Source: Rhodococcoides kyotonense (GTDB taxonomy: Bacteria; Actinomycetota; Actinomycetes; Mycobacteriales; Mycobacteriaceae). From it: a stretch of 64,000 nucleotides of DNA. The position numbers were made by a program, and so were the translations under genes. Shown here one piece after another: positions 42,316 to 51,171 of this stretch (position 1 is the stretch's first letter; every line of letters begins with the position of its first letter). Where the stretch lies: NCBI RefSeq assembly GCF_001645385.1, contig NZ_LVHI01000017.1:16714-80713 (forward strand), read 5' to 3'. The notes beneath the pieces are model-generated. The model did not search any database and was not told where the DNA came from. It worked only from the letters and a program-made list of their open reading frames with translations.

Positions 42316-43245
42316 TCAGGCGCCTTTCTTGAAGCGGGGGAAGATTCCGAAGCGGCCGAGTCCGGCCGGGCGGTCTCGCAGGCCGTCGCCCAGTAGGTTG
42401 ACGCCGACCACGAGCAGCACGATGACGAGGCCCGGCAGGGTGACGAGCCACCACGACGTCGTGATGTAGTCCTGGCCGTCGGAGATGATTCGGCCCCACG
42501 TCGCGAACGGGCGCTGCGGTCCGGCACCGAGGTAGCTCAGTGCGCTCTCGAGCAGAACGGCCTGGGCGAGGAGGAGAAGAACGACGAGCGACGCCTGCTT
42601 GAAGATGTTCGGCACGACGTGGCGAAGGAGAATCGCGACACGTCCGAGGCCCAGTACTCGCGCGGCGGCCACGTACGGCTTCTCACGTTCGACGAGCACC
42701 AGAGAGCGTGTCAGACGGGCGATCTCGGGCCATTGCGCGATCGCGATGACGAACGTGATGACGGGGATCGACGGACCGAACAGTGCGACGACGAGCAGAA
42801 GCATCATCAACAGCGGAAGCGACAGCTGTGCTTCGAGCAGTCGGGACACGACGGTGTCGACCCACCCGCCGAGGAAGCCTGCGAGCGAGCCGAGGGTCAG
42901 CCCGATCAGGCCGGAGACGAGTACGGCAAGGATGCCCACGGTGAGCGACACCTGTCCGCCGTAGAGGACACGGGAAAGAAGGTCGCGACCGAGTTGGTCC
43001 GTGCCGAACAGATGTCCGTCGGTCAACGGTGGCAGCCGACGCTTCGCGAGGTCGGTTGCGTCGGGAGATGCGAGCGGAAGCACCCGCGCCAGCGCGACGG
43101 GCAGAATGACCGCCAGGGCGCAGAGCGTGCCGACCCAGATCTTGACGCGGCTGTCGCGGCTGCGGCGCGTGGCACCTGCGGTGGCGAAGTCCTTGGCGGT
43201 GACGGCACTGGGCCGGGAGGTCTTCGGGGTGTCGACGACGGTCAT
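42316..43245 (-). CDS. Opp/Dpp-type ABC permease (OppC-like)
   Basis: 309 aa from the ATG at 43245, overlapping the other permease gene's stop. An N-terminal cytoplasmic tail (~35 aa) is followed by six membrane segments. The OppC family block HLFGTDQLGRDLLSRVLYGG and the EAA loop (ARVLGLGRVAILLRHVVPN) that docks the ATPase are present. It is a channel half of the importer together with the OppB-like protein. Confidence 0.92.
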   Translation of the reverse strand: MTVVDTPKTSRPSAVTAKDFATAGATRRSRDSRVKIWVGTLCALAVILPVALARVLPLASPDATDLAKRRLPPLTDGHLFGTDQLGRDLLSRVLYGGQVSLTVGILAVLVSGLIGLTLGSLAGFLGGWVDTVVSRLLEAQLSLPLLMMLLLVVALFGPSIPVITFVIAIAQWPEIARLTRSLVLVEREKPYVAAARVLGLGRVAILLRHVVPNIFKQASLVVLLLLAQAVLLESALSYLGAGPQRPFATWGRIISDGQDYITTSWWLVTLPGLVIVLLVVGVNLLGDGLRDRPAGLGRFGIFPRFKKGA

Positions 43246-44264
43246 CAGTTGGCTGCCTTCCCGAGTCGGACGCGGGGGTCGAGGAGTGGGTAACAGAGGT
43301 CGACGGCCAGCTGTACGAGCACCGCGAGAACCGCGGTCACCAGCACCGTTGCCTGGATCAGCGGATAGTCGCGTGTTTCGAGTGCGCGGACGACCAGGGA
43401 ACCGACGCCGGGCCACGCGAACACGACCTCCACGACGACGACACCGTTGAGCATCGACGCGAAGCGCGTACCCAAGGCGGTGACGACGGGGATCGACGAG
43501 TTGCGGAGCGCGTATCGCCACGTGATCTCGCGCTCGGAGACGCCGCGCGAGCGAGCCACGGTGACGTAGGGCGACGCGTATGCGTTCACCATCTCGCGTC
43601 GGACCATCCTGGAGATGAGTGCGATCTGCAGTACCGCGACTGTGAGGGCGGGCAGAAGCAGGCTCGACCATGTCGTGAACCCGGCGGCCGGAAGCACCGG
43701 CACCAGGACGGCGAAGAACGTGAGAAGCATCAAGCCGGTCCAGAAGTCGGGCATCGACTGACCCGCGATCGTGACGATGTTGGCGCCGAGTTCGCGGCGG
43801 GTGTCGGCACGACGCGCCATCCAGATTCCGAGGGGAATCGAGACGATTGTGGTCAGCAGTATCGCCGCGAATGCCAGCGTGACCGTGTACGGAATGCGTT
43901 GCAGGACGACGTCGAGCGCAGGGGCCTGGAACGAGTACGACGTACCGAGGTCGAGAGTGAACAGACCCTTCAGGTACAGCAGGTACTGGGTGAAGACCGA
44001 CTGGTCCAAGCCCAGGTTCGTGCGAATCTGCGCCAGATCCTCGGTGGTGGCGAGCGGACCGGCCATCGAGTAGGCCGGATCACCCGGGGCCATACGAATC
44101 AGCACGAACACCGTCGTGAGTGTCAGGAAGATGGTCAGAAGGCTCTGTCCGAGCCGGCGCACCACGTACCGTGCCGTCGGCGCGGTGAGGAACGCCGGGA
44201 GCGCCGAGTCCTTGCGGGACTTGGCGGCGGGAACGCTCGGGGGAGCGGCAGTGAGCTGCGTCAT
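43245..44264 (-). CDS. Opp/Dpp-type ABC permease (OppB-like)
   Basis: 339 aa from the ATG at 44264; the open frame continues upstream to 44360 through a palindrome, but the internal ATG opens the typical OppB sequence. After ~35 residues comes ARYVVRRLGQSLLTIFLTLT, the standard first membrane segment with the FVLIRMAPGDPA motif. Six membrane segments and the EAA loop (TVARSRGVSEREITWRYALR) follow. It is the first gene of the minus-strand operon permease-permease-ATPase-ATPase-AKR-aldolase. Its promoter lies in the 284-bp region shared with the divergent binding-protein gene. Confidence 0.92.
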   Translation of the reverse strand: MTQLTAAPPSVPAAKSRKDSALPAFLTAPTARYVVRRLGQSLLTIFLTLTTVFVLIRMAPGDPAYSMAGPLATTEDLAQIRTNLGLDQSVFTQYLLYLKGLFTLDLGTSYSFQAPALDVVLQRIPYTVTLAFAAILLTTIVSIPLGIWMARRADTRRELGANIVTIAGQSMPDFWTGLMLLTFFAVLVPVLPAAGFTTWSSLLLPALTVAVLQIALISRMVRREMVNAYASPYVTVARSRGVSEREITWRYALRNSSIPVVTALGTRFASMLNGVVVVEVVFAWPGVGSLVVRALETRDYPLIQATVLVTAVLAVLVQLAVDLCYPLLDPRVRLGKAAN

Positions 44265-44340
44265 TTCCCCACCTTCGTTCCGCGAAATGCCTGGGTCATC
44301 GTCGACCTTTCGATAACACTGCTGCGTTCGAATACTTCGC

Positions 44341-44362
44341 GGGTGGCACGCACGTGCCACCC
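44341..44362. promoter_or_regulatory. 10-bp-arm palindrome in the divergent ABC-transporter promoter region
   Basis: GGGTGGCACG and CGTGCCACCC are separated by CA. It lies 77 bp before the OppB-like start within the 284-bp gap between the two operon arms, which otherwise holds no gene. Its GC-rich symmetrical arms could be an operator or part of a leader hairpin. Confidence 0.45.
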
Positions 44363-44394
44363 GAACGTTTGTAACTCAGCTCACAATGTCACTA

Positions 44395-44412
44395 CTGCGC
44401 GATTTGCGCAAG
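44395..44412. promoter_or_regulatory. CTGCGCGA-TTT-GCGCAAG element in the divergent promoter region
   Basis: A partial dyad in the AT-richer middle of the gap between the permease and binding-protein genes. CTGCGCGA followed by GCGCA also appears in the palindrome at 48068-48088 before the kinase gene. It is a candidate site for the cluster's DeoR regulator; low certainty. Confidence 0.35.
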
Positions 44413-44548
44413 TACGAATTCGTTTCTGCGTATTTCGAGCAATTCGGTGTAGAGTCTGGGTTGTGTCCACGATCACTTTCGTCGAGTCTGCCCACGCGGC
44501 ATCGATTCGACGCCCACATCTCGATGTGACAGTCACGAGGGGTCAACG

Positions 44549-46126
44549 ATGACCGAAAGCTTTGTCAGTCAACCGTTCTCGCGACGGAGCCTGTTTCGCG
44601 GCGGGCTGATTCTCGGCGCGGGCCTGTCGCTGGGCGGCGGGCTGACCGCGTGCGCAACACCGACGGGCAAGCCCGGTCCCGACACCGTCAGTCTGGCGAT
44701 GAACCGTTCGATGGTCAGCCTCGACAACAAGCTCCTGCAGTTCGACGCGGCCCTGACGGTGCAGCGGGCGGTGCGCGAGGCGCTGACGACGATCGATACG
44801 TCGCTGAAGGTGCAGCTCGTTCTCGCGGACAGCTTCGAGCTCGTCGCCCCGACGCAGTGGCTCGTCCACCTGCGCCCGGGCGTCACCTACTCCGACGGCA
44901 GCCCGGTGCGCGTCGAGGACGTCGACACCGCACTGAAGATGTACAGCCAGGTGAGTGGTTCGTTCGTGGGCGGCTTCTTCCCCGAGTGGCCGACCGTCGG
45001 CAAGATCGACGAGTCGACCTTCACGCTCGACACCGAACGGCCGGTGCCGGTGCTGGACTACTTGATGTCGAACATCCTCATCACGCCTGCGGCTCAGAAC
45101 GTTCCGGAAGACCTGCAGGGTGGCGTCGGAACCGGCCCGTACATCGTGACCGAGGCGGATCGGGGCACCGGCAACTACTCGCTCGCCCGCAACACGAAGT
45201 ACTGGGGTGCGGCGCCGTCGGTCGAATCGGTCAACATTCGTTTCGTTCCGGACGAGTCCAACCGGGTCGTCTCGCTGCGCAGCGGGGAGGTCGACGTCAT
45301 CGACGCGATCACGCCGGACGCGGCCGACCAGCTGGCCGGGCTCGCGGGAGTGACGGTGGAACGCGTCGACGGGGTTCGGTTGAACCAGCTGTTCTACAAC
45401 TTCCGCAAGCCGCAGGGGCATCCGCTCGCCGACGCGCGAGTCCGAAAAGCGTTGAGCTATGCGATCAACGGCAACGCGCTCATCGATCAGGTGATGCAGG
45501 GAGCGGCGACGCCGTCGCGCGGCGTCGTACCGGGGATTCTGGACGGTGCGATCGAGACCGGCGAATACGTCTACGACCCCCAGCGCGCTCGGGCTGAACT
45601 CGATGCGCTCGGTGTGCGTGATCTCGAACTCAAGATCATCTGGGAGACGGGTGAATTCGCCGCCGACACCGACATCATGGAATCGGTGCTGCAGATGTTG
45701 TCGGCGGTCGGCGTTCGCGCGACGCTGCAGCAGTTCGAGCCCGGTGGCGACATCTCGACGTGGCGACAGGGCAAAGCCGGCGACTGGGACATCCTGGGTA
45801 ACGGCTTTCCCAGCCCGACGGGCCTCGCGGTCACGATCATGCAGGGCATGTACGCGGGAACGGCCGCGAAGGAAGAGACGCGAGACACCTACCACGGCTA
45901 CATCTTCCCGGAGATCTCCGCGCTGATCGCGAAGGGCTCGGAGGATCCGAATCCGGTGACGCGCAAAGAGACTCTCGCCGACGCGCAGCGTCGCATCTGG
46001 GAGACCTGGCCGTGCCTGTGGTCGTTCGTGCCGAAGACGGTCATCGCACGCAACAACCGAATCGACGGAATCGGTCTGCGGCCCACCAACTCGTACGACA
46101 TGGCTGCGGTCACCCTCCGAGCTTGA
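44549..46126 (+). CDS. Substrate-binding lipoprotein of the ABC importer (family 5 solute-binding protein)
   Basis: 525 aa. The N-terminus has a Tat-type twin-arginine motif (SRRSLF, residues 11-16), a hydrophobic stretch and a lipobox LTAC with Cys35, so it is exported folded and lipid-anchored outside the membrane. The mature part is a DppA/OppA-like SBP_bac_5 domain: VTYSDGSPVRVEDVDTALKM, GTGPYIVTEADRGTGNYSL, DARVRKALSYAINGNALIDQ. It delivers ligand to the divergently encoded permeases; the ligand may be an oligosaccharide derivative judging by the neighbours. It is the first gene of the plus-strand arm. Confidence 0.92.
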   Translation: MTESFVSQPFSRRSLFRGGLILGAGLSLGGGLTACATPTGKPGPDTVSLAMNRSMVSLDNKLLQFDAALTVQRAVREALTTIDTSLKVQLVLADSFELVAPTQWLVHLRPGVTYSDGSPVRVEDVDTALKMYSQVSGSFVGGFFPEWPTVGKIDESTFTLDTERPVPVLDYLMSNILITPAAQNVPEDLQGGVGTGPYIVTEADRGTGNYSLARNTKYWGAAPSVESVNIRFVPDESNRVVSLRSGEVDVIDAITPDAADQLAGLAGVTVERVDGVRLNQLFYNFRKPQGHPLADARVRKALSYAINGNALIDQVMQGAATPSRGVVPGILDGAIETGEYVYDPQRARAELDALGVRDLELKIIWETGEFAADTDIMESVLQMLSAVGVRATLQQFEPGGDISTWRQGKAGDWDILGNGFPSPTGLAVTIMQGMYAGTAAKEETRDTYHGYIFPEISALIAKGSEDPNPVTRKETLADAQRRIWETWPCLWSFVPKTVIARNNRIDGIGLRPTNSYDMAAVTLRA

Positions 46127-46145
46127 TCGAAGAAGAAAGAAGAAC

Positions 46146-47378
46146 ATGAGCGACACGAGCTTCCTCACCCCCGGCGACCTCCTCGCCGACGGCGTACTCC
46201 GCGACACCGACGAGACGGGGCGTTCCGACGCGTTTCTTCCTGCCCCGCAGGTGCAGAACCACGCCGCGAATCTGGCGGTGTTGCCCGACGGGTCGCTCGC
46301 GTGCGTGTGGTTCGCCGGAACGCAGGAGGGTGTCCCGGACATCAGCGTGTGGTTCTCGCGATTGGAATCGGGGGCGCAGGTGTGGAGCGAACCCGTGCAG
46401 CTTTCCGACGATCCGACGCGGTCCGAGCAGAATCCTGTTCTGTTCGTGCGTGATTCGGGCGTCGTGTGGCTGCTGTGGACGTCGCAGCATGCAGGCAATC
46501 AGGACACGGCACGTGTACTTCGTCGCATCTCCACCGACGGTGGCCTCAGCTGGGGTGATGCTCATGTTCTGATTCCCGAGACGGATGCCGGTGGCGTGTT
46601 CGTGCGTCAGCCCGTCATTGCGCTGTCGTCGGGTCGCCTGCTGCTACCGGTCTTCCACTGCGTCAAGATCGAGGGGCGAAAGTGGGTCGGTGACCGCGAC
46701 TACAGCGGCGTGATGATCTCCGACGACGACGGTGAGACCTGGCGTGAGTCGGTCGTGCCGGACAGCCTCGGGTGCGTGCACATGAACATCGTCGTTCGCG
46801 AGGACGATTCGCTGGTCGCCCTCTACCGCAGCCGGTGGGCCGACTTCGTCTACCGCAGTGTCTCGACCGACGGTGGTGAGACCTGGAGTGTTCCTGTGCC
46901 GACCGAGCTCCCGAACAACAATTCGTCGGTTCAGGCGGTCGGTCTCGACGACGGACGGTTGGCTCTCGTCTACAACCACTCGTCGGCGCTCGACGCCACG
47001 TCACGTCGTACGTCTCTGTACGACGAGATCGACGACGACGGTCTGGCGGAAGGCGGCCAGGCCGACGGTTCCGCCGCGGCGATCGAGGCCCCGATCGACG
47101 ACGGGGACGCGCGTGCCGCGTTCTGGGGCGCTCCTCGGGCGCCGATGACGCTCGCGGTCTCGTCGGACGGCGGAGTCACCTGGCCGGTTCGACGCAACCT
47201 CGACGAGGGCGACGGGTTCTGCCTGACGAACAACTCGCGAGACGGCTCGAACCGCGAGTTCTCGTACCCGTCGATCACCGAGACCGCTGACGGGCGAATT
47301 CACGTCGCCTACACGTACTTTCGTCAAGCGATCAAGTACGTGCAGCTCGACCGAGCGTGGATCGGCGGGTCGGAATGA
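46146..47378 (+). CDS. Sialidase-like six-bladed propeller protein (BNR/Asp-box repeats), cytoplasmic
   Basis: 410 aa. Four Asp boxes (SxDxGxTW) are visible: STDGGLSWGD, SDDDGETWRE, STDGGETWSV and SSDGGVTWPV. Segments such as NPVLFVRDSGVVWLLWTSQH, RSEQNP and YPSITETADGRIHVAYTYFR fit the predicted-neuraminidase group. There is no signal peptide, unlike secreted sialidases, so it should act on an imported oligosaccharide in the cytoplasm. The arginine triad of true sialidases cannot be placed with certainty, so another glycoside or a lactone may be the substrate. It lies 19 bp after the binding-protein gene and overlaps the SDR gene by 4 bp. Confidence 0.85.
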   Translation: MSDTSFLTPGDLLADGVLRDTDETGRSDAFLPAPQVQNHAANLAVLPDGSLACVWFAGTQEGVPDISVWFSRLESGAQVWSEPVQLSDDPTRSEQNPVLFVRDSGVVWLLWTSQHAGNQDTARVLRRISTDGGLSWGDAHVLIPETDAGGVFVRQPVIALSSGRLLLPVFHCVKIEGRKWVGDRDYSGVMISDDDGETWRESVVPDSLGCVHMNIVVREDDSLVALYRSRWADFVYRSVSTDGGETWSVPVPTELPNNNSSVQAVGLDDGRLALVYNHSSALDATSRRTSLYDEIDDDGLAEGGQADGSAAAIEAPIDDGDARAAFWGAPRAPMTLAVSSDGGVTWPVRRNLDEGDGFCLTNNSRDGSNREFSYPSITETADGRIHVAYTYFRQAIKYVQLDRAWIGGSE

Positions 47379-48049
47379 GCGGACATGCCATCGTGACGGG
47401 AGTGAGCAGCGGCATCGGCGCGTCGATCGCCGCGAAGCTCCTGGGCGAGGGCTGGCGTGTGACGGGTCTGAGCCGGACGCGCCCGTCCGAAGGATTCGGC
47501 GGCGACTGGGTGGGGATCGACCTGTCCGATACTGCGGCCGTCGCAGATCTCGTTGCGACACTGGATGATCCGACGGCGGTGATTCACGCCGCCGGCGTCC
47601 AGCGATCGGGCCGCCTCGGTGCTCTGGACGCCGCACACGGCGAACAGATGTGGCGCGTGCACGTCGCTGCTGCGGAAGTGCTGGTGAACGGATTGGCGGA
47701 CCGGATCGCCGACGGTGGGCGCGTCGTGTTGATCGGCAGTCGCACGATGACCGGCGTTGCCGGTAAGAGCCAGTACGTCGCAACCAAGTCGGCACTGGTC
47801 GGCATGGCCAGGTCGTGGGCGATGGAATTGGTCGACCGCGGCATCACCGTCAACGTCGTCGCCCCCGGTCCTACCGACACGCCGATGTTGAACGACCCCG
47901 GCCGCAAGAGCACTCCGCCCGTGACGCCACCGCTCGGGCACTTCATCGATCCTGACGAGATCGCCGAGTTGGTCGCGTTCCTGCTGTCCCCGCATGCGCG
48001 GAGCATCACCGGACAAACCATCGTCCAATGCGCTGGGACGTCGCTATGA
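47375..48049 (+). CDS. Short-chain dehydrogenase/reductase (sugar-locus)
   Basis: 224 aa from the ATG at 47375, which overlaps the sialidase-like gene's stop. Cofactor motif VTGVSSGIGASIAAKLLGEG; HAAGVQRSG stands in for NNAG; catalytic Ser in LIGSRTMTG; Tyr-x3-Lys in YVATKSALVG; closing ITGQTIVQCAG. It is shorter than typical SDRs (about 250 aa). It probably oxidises a sugar or sugar acid released by the propeller enzyme, feeding the kinase/dehydrogenase pair downstream. Confidence 0.88.
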   Translation: MSGHAIVTGVSSGIGASIAAKLLGEGWRVTGLSRTRPSEGFGGDWVGIDLSDTAAVADLVATLDDPTAVIHAAGVQRSGRLGALDAAHGEQMWRVHVAAAEVLVNGLADRIADGGRVVLIGSRTMTGVAGKSQYVATKSALVGMARSWAMELVDRGITVNVVAPGPTDTPMLNDPGRKSTPPVTPPLGHFIDPDEIAELVAFLLSPHARSITGQTIVQCAGTSL

Positions 48050-48067
48050 CGGGGCGGTTTTCGAAAA

Positions 48068-48120
48068 TTCTGCGCGAAACGCGCAGAAGTGGTAGCTTTA
48101 TGTGCGCGGAAAACGCAAAA
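48068..48120. promoter_or_regulatory. Two operator-like elements upstream of the DUF1537 kinase gene
   Basis: TTCTGCGCG and CGCGCAGAA form a perfect 9-bp-arm palindrome around AAA (48068-48088). Thirteen bases later TGTGCGCGG-AAAA-CGCA (48101-48116) repeats it loosely. They sit in the 91-bp gap between the SDR and kinase genes, 52 bp before the start codon, and suggest a separately regulated promoter. The DeoR protein encoded downstream is the obvious candidate to bind; unproven. Confidence 0.5.
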
Positions 48121-48140
48121 TCGGAAGGGAGGGCACGTCG

Positions 48141-49322
48141 ATGAGCGGCGAGCGTCCCGACCTCCTCGTGCTTGCCGACGATCTTTCCGGCGCCGCGGAG
48201 TGTGCTGCGGTCTTTCTGCATCGAGATGTCGACATCGCGCTCGACATCGACCGACTGCAGTCCGAGGCCGACGTCCGTGTTCTCGATCTCGGGACGAGGA
48301 TCATGACAGCTGCCGACGCGGCTCGGCGACTGCGAGAAGTGCTCGACGGGGTGCCCGGGGACGTCCAGGTAGTCAAGAAAATCGATTCGATGTTGCGTGG
48401 CAACATCGCGGCCGAGCTCGAAACGCTCTCCGAGACAGGGCCTGTCGTAGTTGCGGCAGCATTGCCTGCACTGAACAGAACCACCGCGAACGGCGTCCTC
48501 CACATCGACGGTGTCCCACTGCATCTGAGCGGTCGGTGGGGCATGGAACGAACAGCACCACCGGAGTCCATCGACGACTTGCTCCCCGGAATCGCGACGG
48601 TTTCGCTGGGTGTCGGGGTGACCGAGGACGAGTTGCGCTCCGCGCTGTCGTCGGGTGCCGTCGCGGTGTGCGACGCGTCGACGGACGAGGATCTCGATAC
48701 AGTTGTCGCCGCAGCGGCCTCGGTACCGGGCGTACGTCTCGTCGGCACGGCTGCGCTCGCTGCCGCCGTGGCCCGCACACTGCCGACCCGTACCGTCGAC
48801 ATGAGAAATCCGGAGCCTGCCCCGGCGCTGGTCGTCGTGGGAACTGCAGAAGCCGTTGCCGTCGAACAGGTTCGCTACCTCGAGCGCTCCGGCGCAACTC
48901 ACGTGCAGGTCGACGTCGACGACCTGCTGAACGCACGTACCGATCCCGACACCGTCCGATCGGCATTGGCCCTCGGTGTCGCCGTACTGACGGTGTCGGG
49001 TCCGGTGGAACCGAGCAGGGCTAGCTCGGTGGCCTCGGCCCTCGGCGAACTCGTCGCAGCGGTGGTGCGCGGACGCTCGGTCGGTCTCGTTCTTACCGGA
49101 GGCGAGACCGCCCGGCGCGTCATCGATGCACTCGGTATCACGACCTTGGAACCCGTCGCCGAAGTGCACCGCGGCGCGGTCGTGTCGCGGACGAGCGACG
49201 GCACCCGAATAGCAACGCGGCCAGGCAGTTTCGGAGACCACGACAGTCTGGTCTCGATGAGCAACCATCTGCGCGGCATCGACGACAACGTATTCTTTTC
49301 TCACAGTGAGGCATTGGCATGA
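48141..49322 (+). CDS. Four-carbon acid sugar kinase (DUF1537 / DtnK-OtnK family)
   Basis: 393 aa from the ATG at 48141 with GGAAGGGAGGG upstream. N-terminal LLVLADDLSGAAECAAVFLH carries the DDxxGA motif; KKIDSMLRGNIAAELETL (with the family KxDSTxRG block) and C-terminal LVLTGGETARRVIDALGI with VSGP bind the acid sugar and ATP. Characterised members phosphorylate D-threonate, L-threonate, D-erythronate or related acids at O4 (or O3). Next to a PdxA-like dehydrogenase the best guess is a D-threonate- or D-erythronate-type kinase. It overlaps pdxA2 by 4 bp. Confidence 0.9.
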   Translation: MSGERPDLLVLADDLSGAAECAAVFLHRDVDIALDIDRLQSEADVRVLDLGTRIMTAADAARRLREVLDGVPGDVQVVKKIDSMLRGNIAAELETLSETGPVVVAAALPALNRTTANGVLHIDGVPLHLSGRWGMERTAPPESIDDLLPGIATVSLGVGVTEDELRSALSSGAVAVCDASTDEDLDTVVAAAASVPGVRLVGTAALAAAVARTLPTRTVDMRNPEPAPALVVVGTAEAVAVEQVRYLERSGATHVQVDVDDLLNARTDPDTVRSALALGVAVLTVSGPVEPSRASSVASALGELVAAVVRGRSVGLVLTGGETARRVIDALGITTLEPVAEVHRGAVVSRTSDGTRIATRPGSFGDHDSLVSMSNHLRGIDDNVFFSHSEALA

Positions 49323-50332
49323 CAACAGCTCTTCCGCCCTACATCGCGGTGACCATGGGTGACGGCGCCGGAATCGGCCCCGAAGTGATCGTGCCCGCCA
49401 TGATCGACCCGGCGACACTGGAACGCTGCCGTCCGGTCGTCGTCGGCGACGCCAAGCGGCTGAGGCTCGCGGCCGAGGTCCTCGGCGTCGACGTCGAGAT
49501 CGCGGTGGTGAACGCGGTAACCGAAGCCGAGTTCACGCCGTCGCGCATCAACGTGATCGACCTGGACCTGCTACCCGACGACCTGCAGTGGGGCGAGCTG
49601 TCCGCGGTCGCGGGCGACGCGGCCTACCAGTACATCCGGGTGGCGAGCGAACTCGCCGTGCGCGGCGAGGTCCAGTCCATCTGCACCGCGCCGCTGAACA
49701 AGGAGGCGCTGCACGCCGCCGGACACATCTTCCCGGGTCACACCGAGTTGCTGGCGCATCTGACCGGTACCGAGGAAGTGTCGATGATGTTGTCGACGCC
49801 GAAGTTAAAGGTCATCCACGTGACGACGCACATCGGTCTCCTCGACGCCGTCGCGAAGATCGAGCCGGGCTTGGTGGAGCGCACGATCCGGCGCGGCCAC
49901 GAGGCGCTCCTTCGATCGGGCACGGCGAACCCTAAGATCGGAGTCTGCGGAATCAACCCGCACGCAGGCGAGAACGGGCTGTTCGGGTACGGCGAAGAAG
50001 ATCTGAAGATCGTGCCTGCCGTCGAGAAGTTGAAGGCCGAGGGCATCGACGCCGTCGGGCCGCTGCCTGCGGACACCGCGTTCTTCCTCGCCGGCCGCGG
50101 TGACTACGACCTCATCGTCGCGATGTACCACGACCAGGGGCACGGACCGGTGAAGGTGCTGGGAATCGAGGCAGGCGTCAACATCACGGTCGGACTTCCT
50201 GTCATCCGTACGTCCGTGGACCACGGAACAGCTTTCGACATTGCAGGTAAAGGAATCGCCGAGGCCGGTAGCATGGTCGAGGCACTGCGGCAGGCTGCCG
50301 AATTGGCAACCAGCCCAGCGTTACTGAGCTGA
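49319..50332 (+). CDS. pdxA2: PdxA2-type 4-phosphoerythronate/threonate dehydrogenase
   Basis: 337 aa. It is a PdxA-family metal-dependent oxidative decarboxylase: TMGDGAGIGPEVIVPAM at the start, TAPLNKEALHAAGH with PGHTELLAHLTG (active-site His), and GICGINPHAGE-type (VCGINPHAGENGLFGYGEED) and YHDQGHGPVKVLG metal-binding blocks; residues HTTHI-like (VIHVTTHIGL) complete it. PdxA2 proteins partnered with DUF1537 kinases convert 4-phospho-D-threonate to dihydroxyacetone phosphate plus CO2. It is directly coupled to the kinase gene, which argues against a role in vitamin B6 synthesis. Confidence 0.9.
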   Translation: MTTALPPYIAVTMGDGAGIGPEVIVPAMIDPATLERCRPVVVGDAKRLRLAAEVLGVDVEIAVVNAVTEAEFTPSRINVIDLDLLPDDLQWGELSAVAGDAAYQYIRVASELAVRGEVQSICTAPLNKEALHAAGHIFPGHTELLAHLTGTEEVSMMLSTPKLKVIHVTTHIGLLDAVAKIEPGLVERTIRRGHEALLRSGTANPKIGVCGINPHAGENGLFGYGEEDLKIVPAVEKLKAEGIDAVGPLPADTAFFLAGRGDYDLIVAMYHDQGHGPVKVLGIEAGVNITVGLPVIRTSVDHGTAFDIAGKGIAEAGSMVEALRQAAELATSPALLS

Positions 50333-50354
50333 ATCGAACGCCGGACAGGCAGGG

Positions 50355-51122
50355 GTGGCGGTGCGGGAATCGGAGATCAGGCGGAACGAGATCGTCAGGC
50401 TGGCCAAGAACGGCGGCCTGACGAGCGTCGACGAATTGTCCTCGTTGTTCGAGGTCACCGCGTCGACGATCAGGCGCGACCTCAACCACCTGACCGAACG
50501 CGGACTGCTCGCCCGAACATACGGCGGCGCCATTGCGTTGAACGGGCACCACGAGGCGTCGATCAAGCAACGGTCGCTCGAAGGCTACGACGCGAAGCGC
50601 ATCATCGCGGCGTGGGCTGCCGAGCAGGTTCTGCCCGGGGAGACGGTTCTGCTCGATGCCGGAACGACCGTCGGCGCCATGGGTGAATTCCTCCGTGGTG
50701 CGACGGATCTGACGGTCATCGCCGCAGGCCTGACCGCGTTGGAAGCGCTGGCCGACGCGGAGTCGGTGCGCGTCGAGTGCCTCGGCGGCACACTGCGGCA
50801 CCTGAGCCAAGGTTTCGTCGGACCGTTGGCTGAGGCGTCGCTGCAGAGGGTGTCGTTCGATCGTGCGTTCCTCGGAGCCGATGCCGTCACCGCCGAGTTC
50901 GGTATCTGCGAGGCGGGTTACGACCAGACTCGCCTGAAAGAACTGATGATGGAACGCGCGGGCAAGATCTACGTTCTCGCTCATTCGACGAAGCTCGGGC
51001 AAAGGCCTTTTCACGCGTGGGCTCCCATTCCGGCGGGGACGACGCTCGTCACCGATTCGGGCGCCGCACCTGAGCAGATCGAACCGTTCGAGAAAGCTGC
51101 GATCGACGTGGTGATTGTCTGA
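50355..51122 (+). CDS. DeoR/GlpR-family transcriptional regulator
   Basis: 255 aa from a GTG at 50355. N-terminal helix-turn-helix: IRRNEIVRLAKNGGLTSVDE, then LSSLFEVTASTIRRDLNHL and GLLARTYGGAIAL. The C-terminal sugar-phosphate sensor domain has LLDAGTTVGAMGEFL and FLGADAVTAEFGI, with LAHSTKLGQRPFHAW towards the end. DeoR members usually release DNA on binding a sugar phosphate, here perhaps the kinase product. It follows pdxA2 by 22 bp and likely controls both arms of the locus. Confidence 0.92.
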   Translation: MAVRESEIRRNEIVRLAKNGGLTSVDELSSLFEVTASTIRRDLNHLTERGLLARTYGGAIALNGHHEASIKQRSLEGYDAKRIIAAWAAEQVLPGETVLLDAGTTVGAMGEFLRGATDLTVIAAGLTALEALADAESVRVECLGGTLRHLSQGFVGPLAEASLQRVSFDRAFLGADAVTAEFGICEAGYDQTRLKELMMERAGKIYVLAHSTKLGQRPFHAWAPIPAGTTLVTDSGAAPEQIEPFEKAAIDVVIV

Positions 51123-51171
51123 CGTGCATCCGGGGTAGCCAACACCCGTTGTCTACTGCAAGGAGTGCACG

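Noticed and set aside
49319..50332. PdxA as a vitamin B6 biosynthesis gene
   Set aside because: It is translationally coupled to a DUF1537 kinase in a sugar-acid locus, which is the PdxA2 context; actinobacteria usually make PLP by the PdxS/PdxT route.
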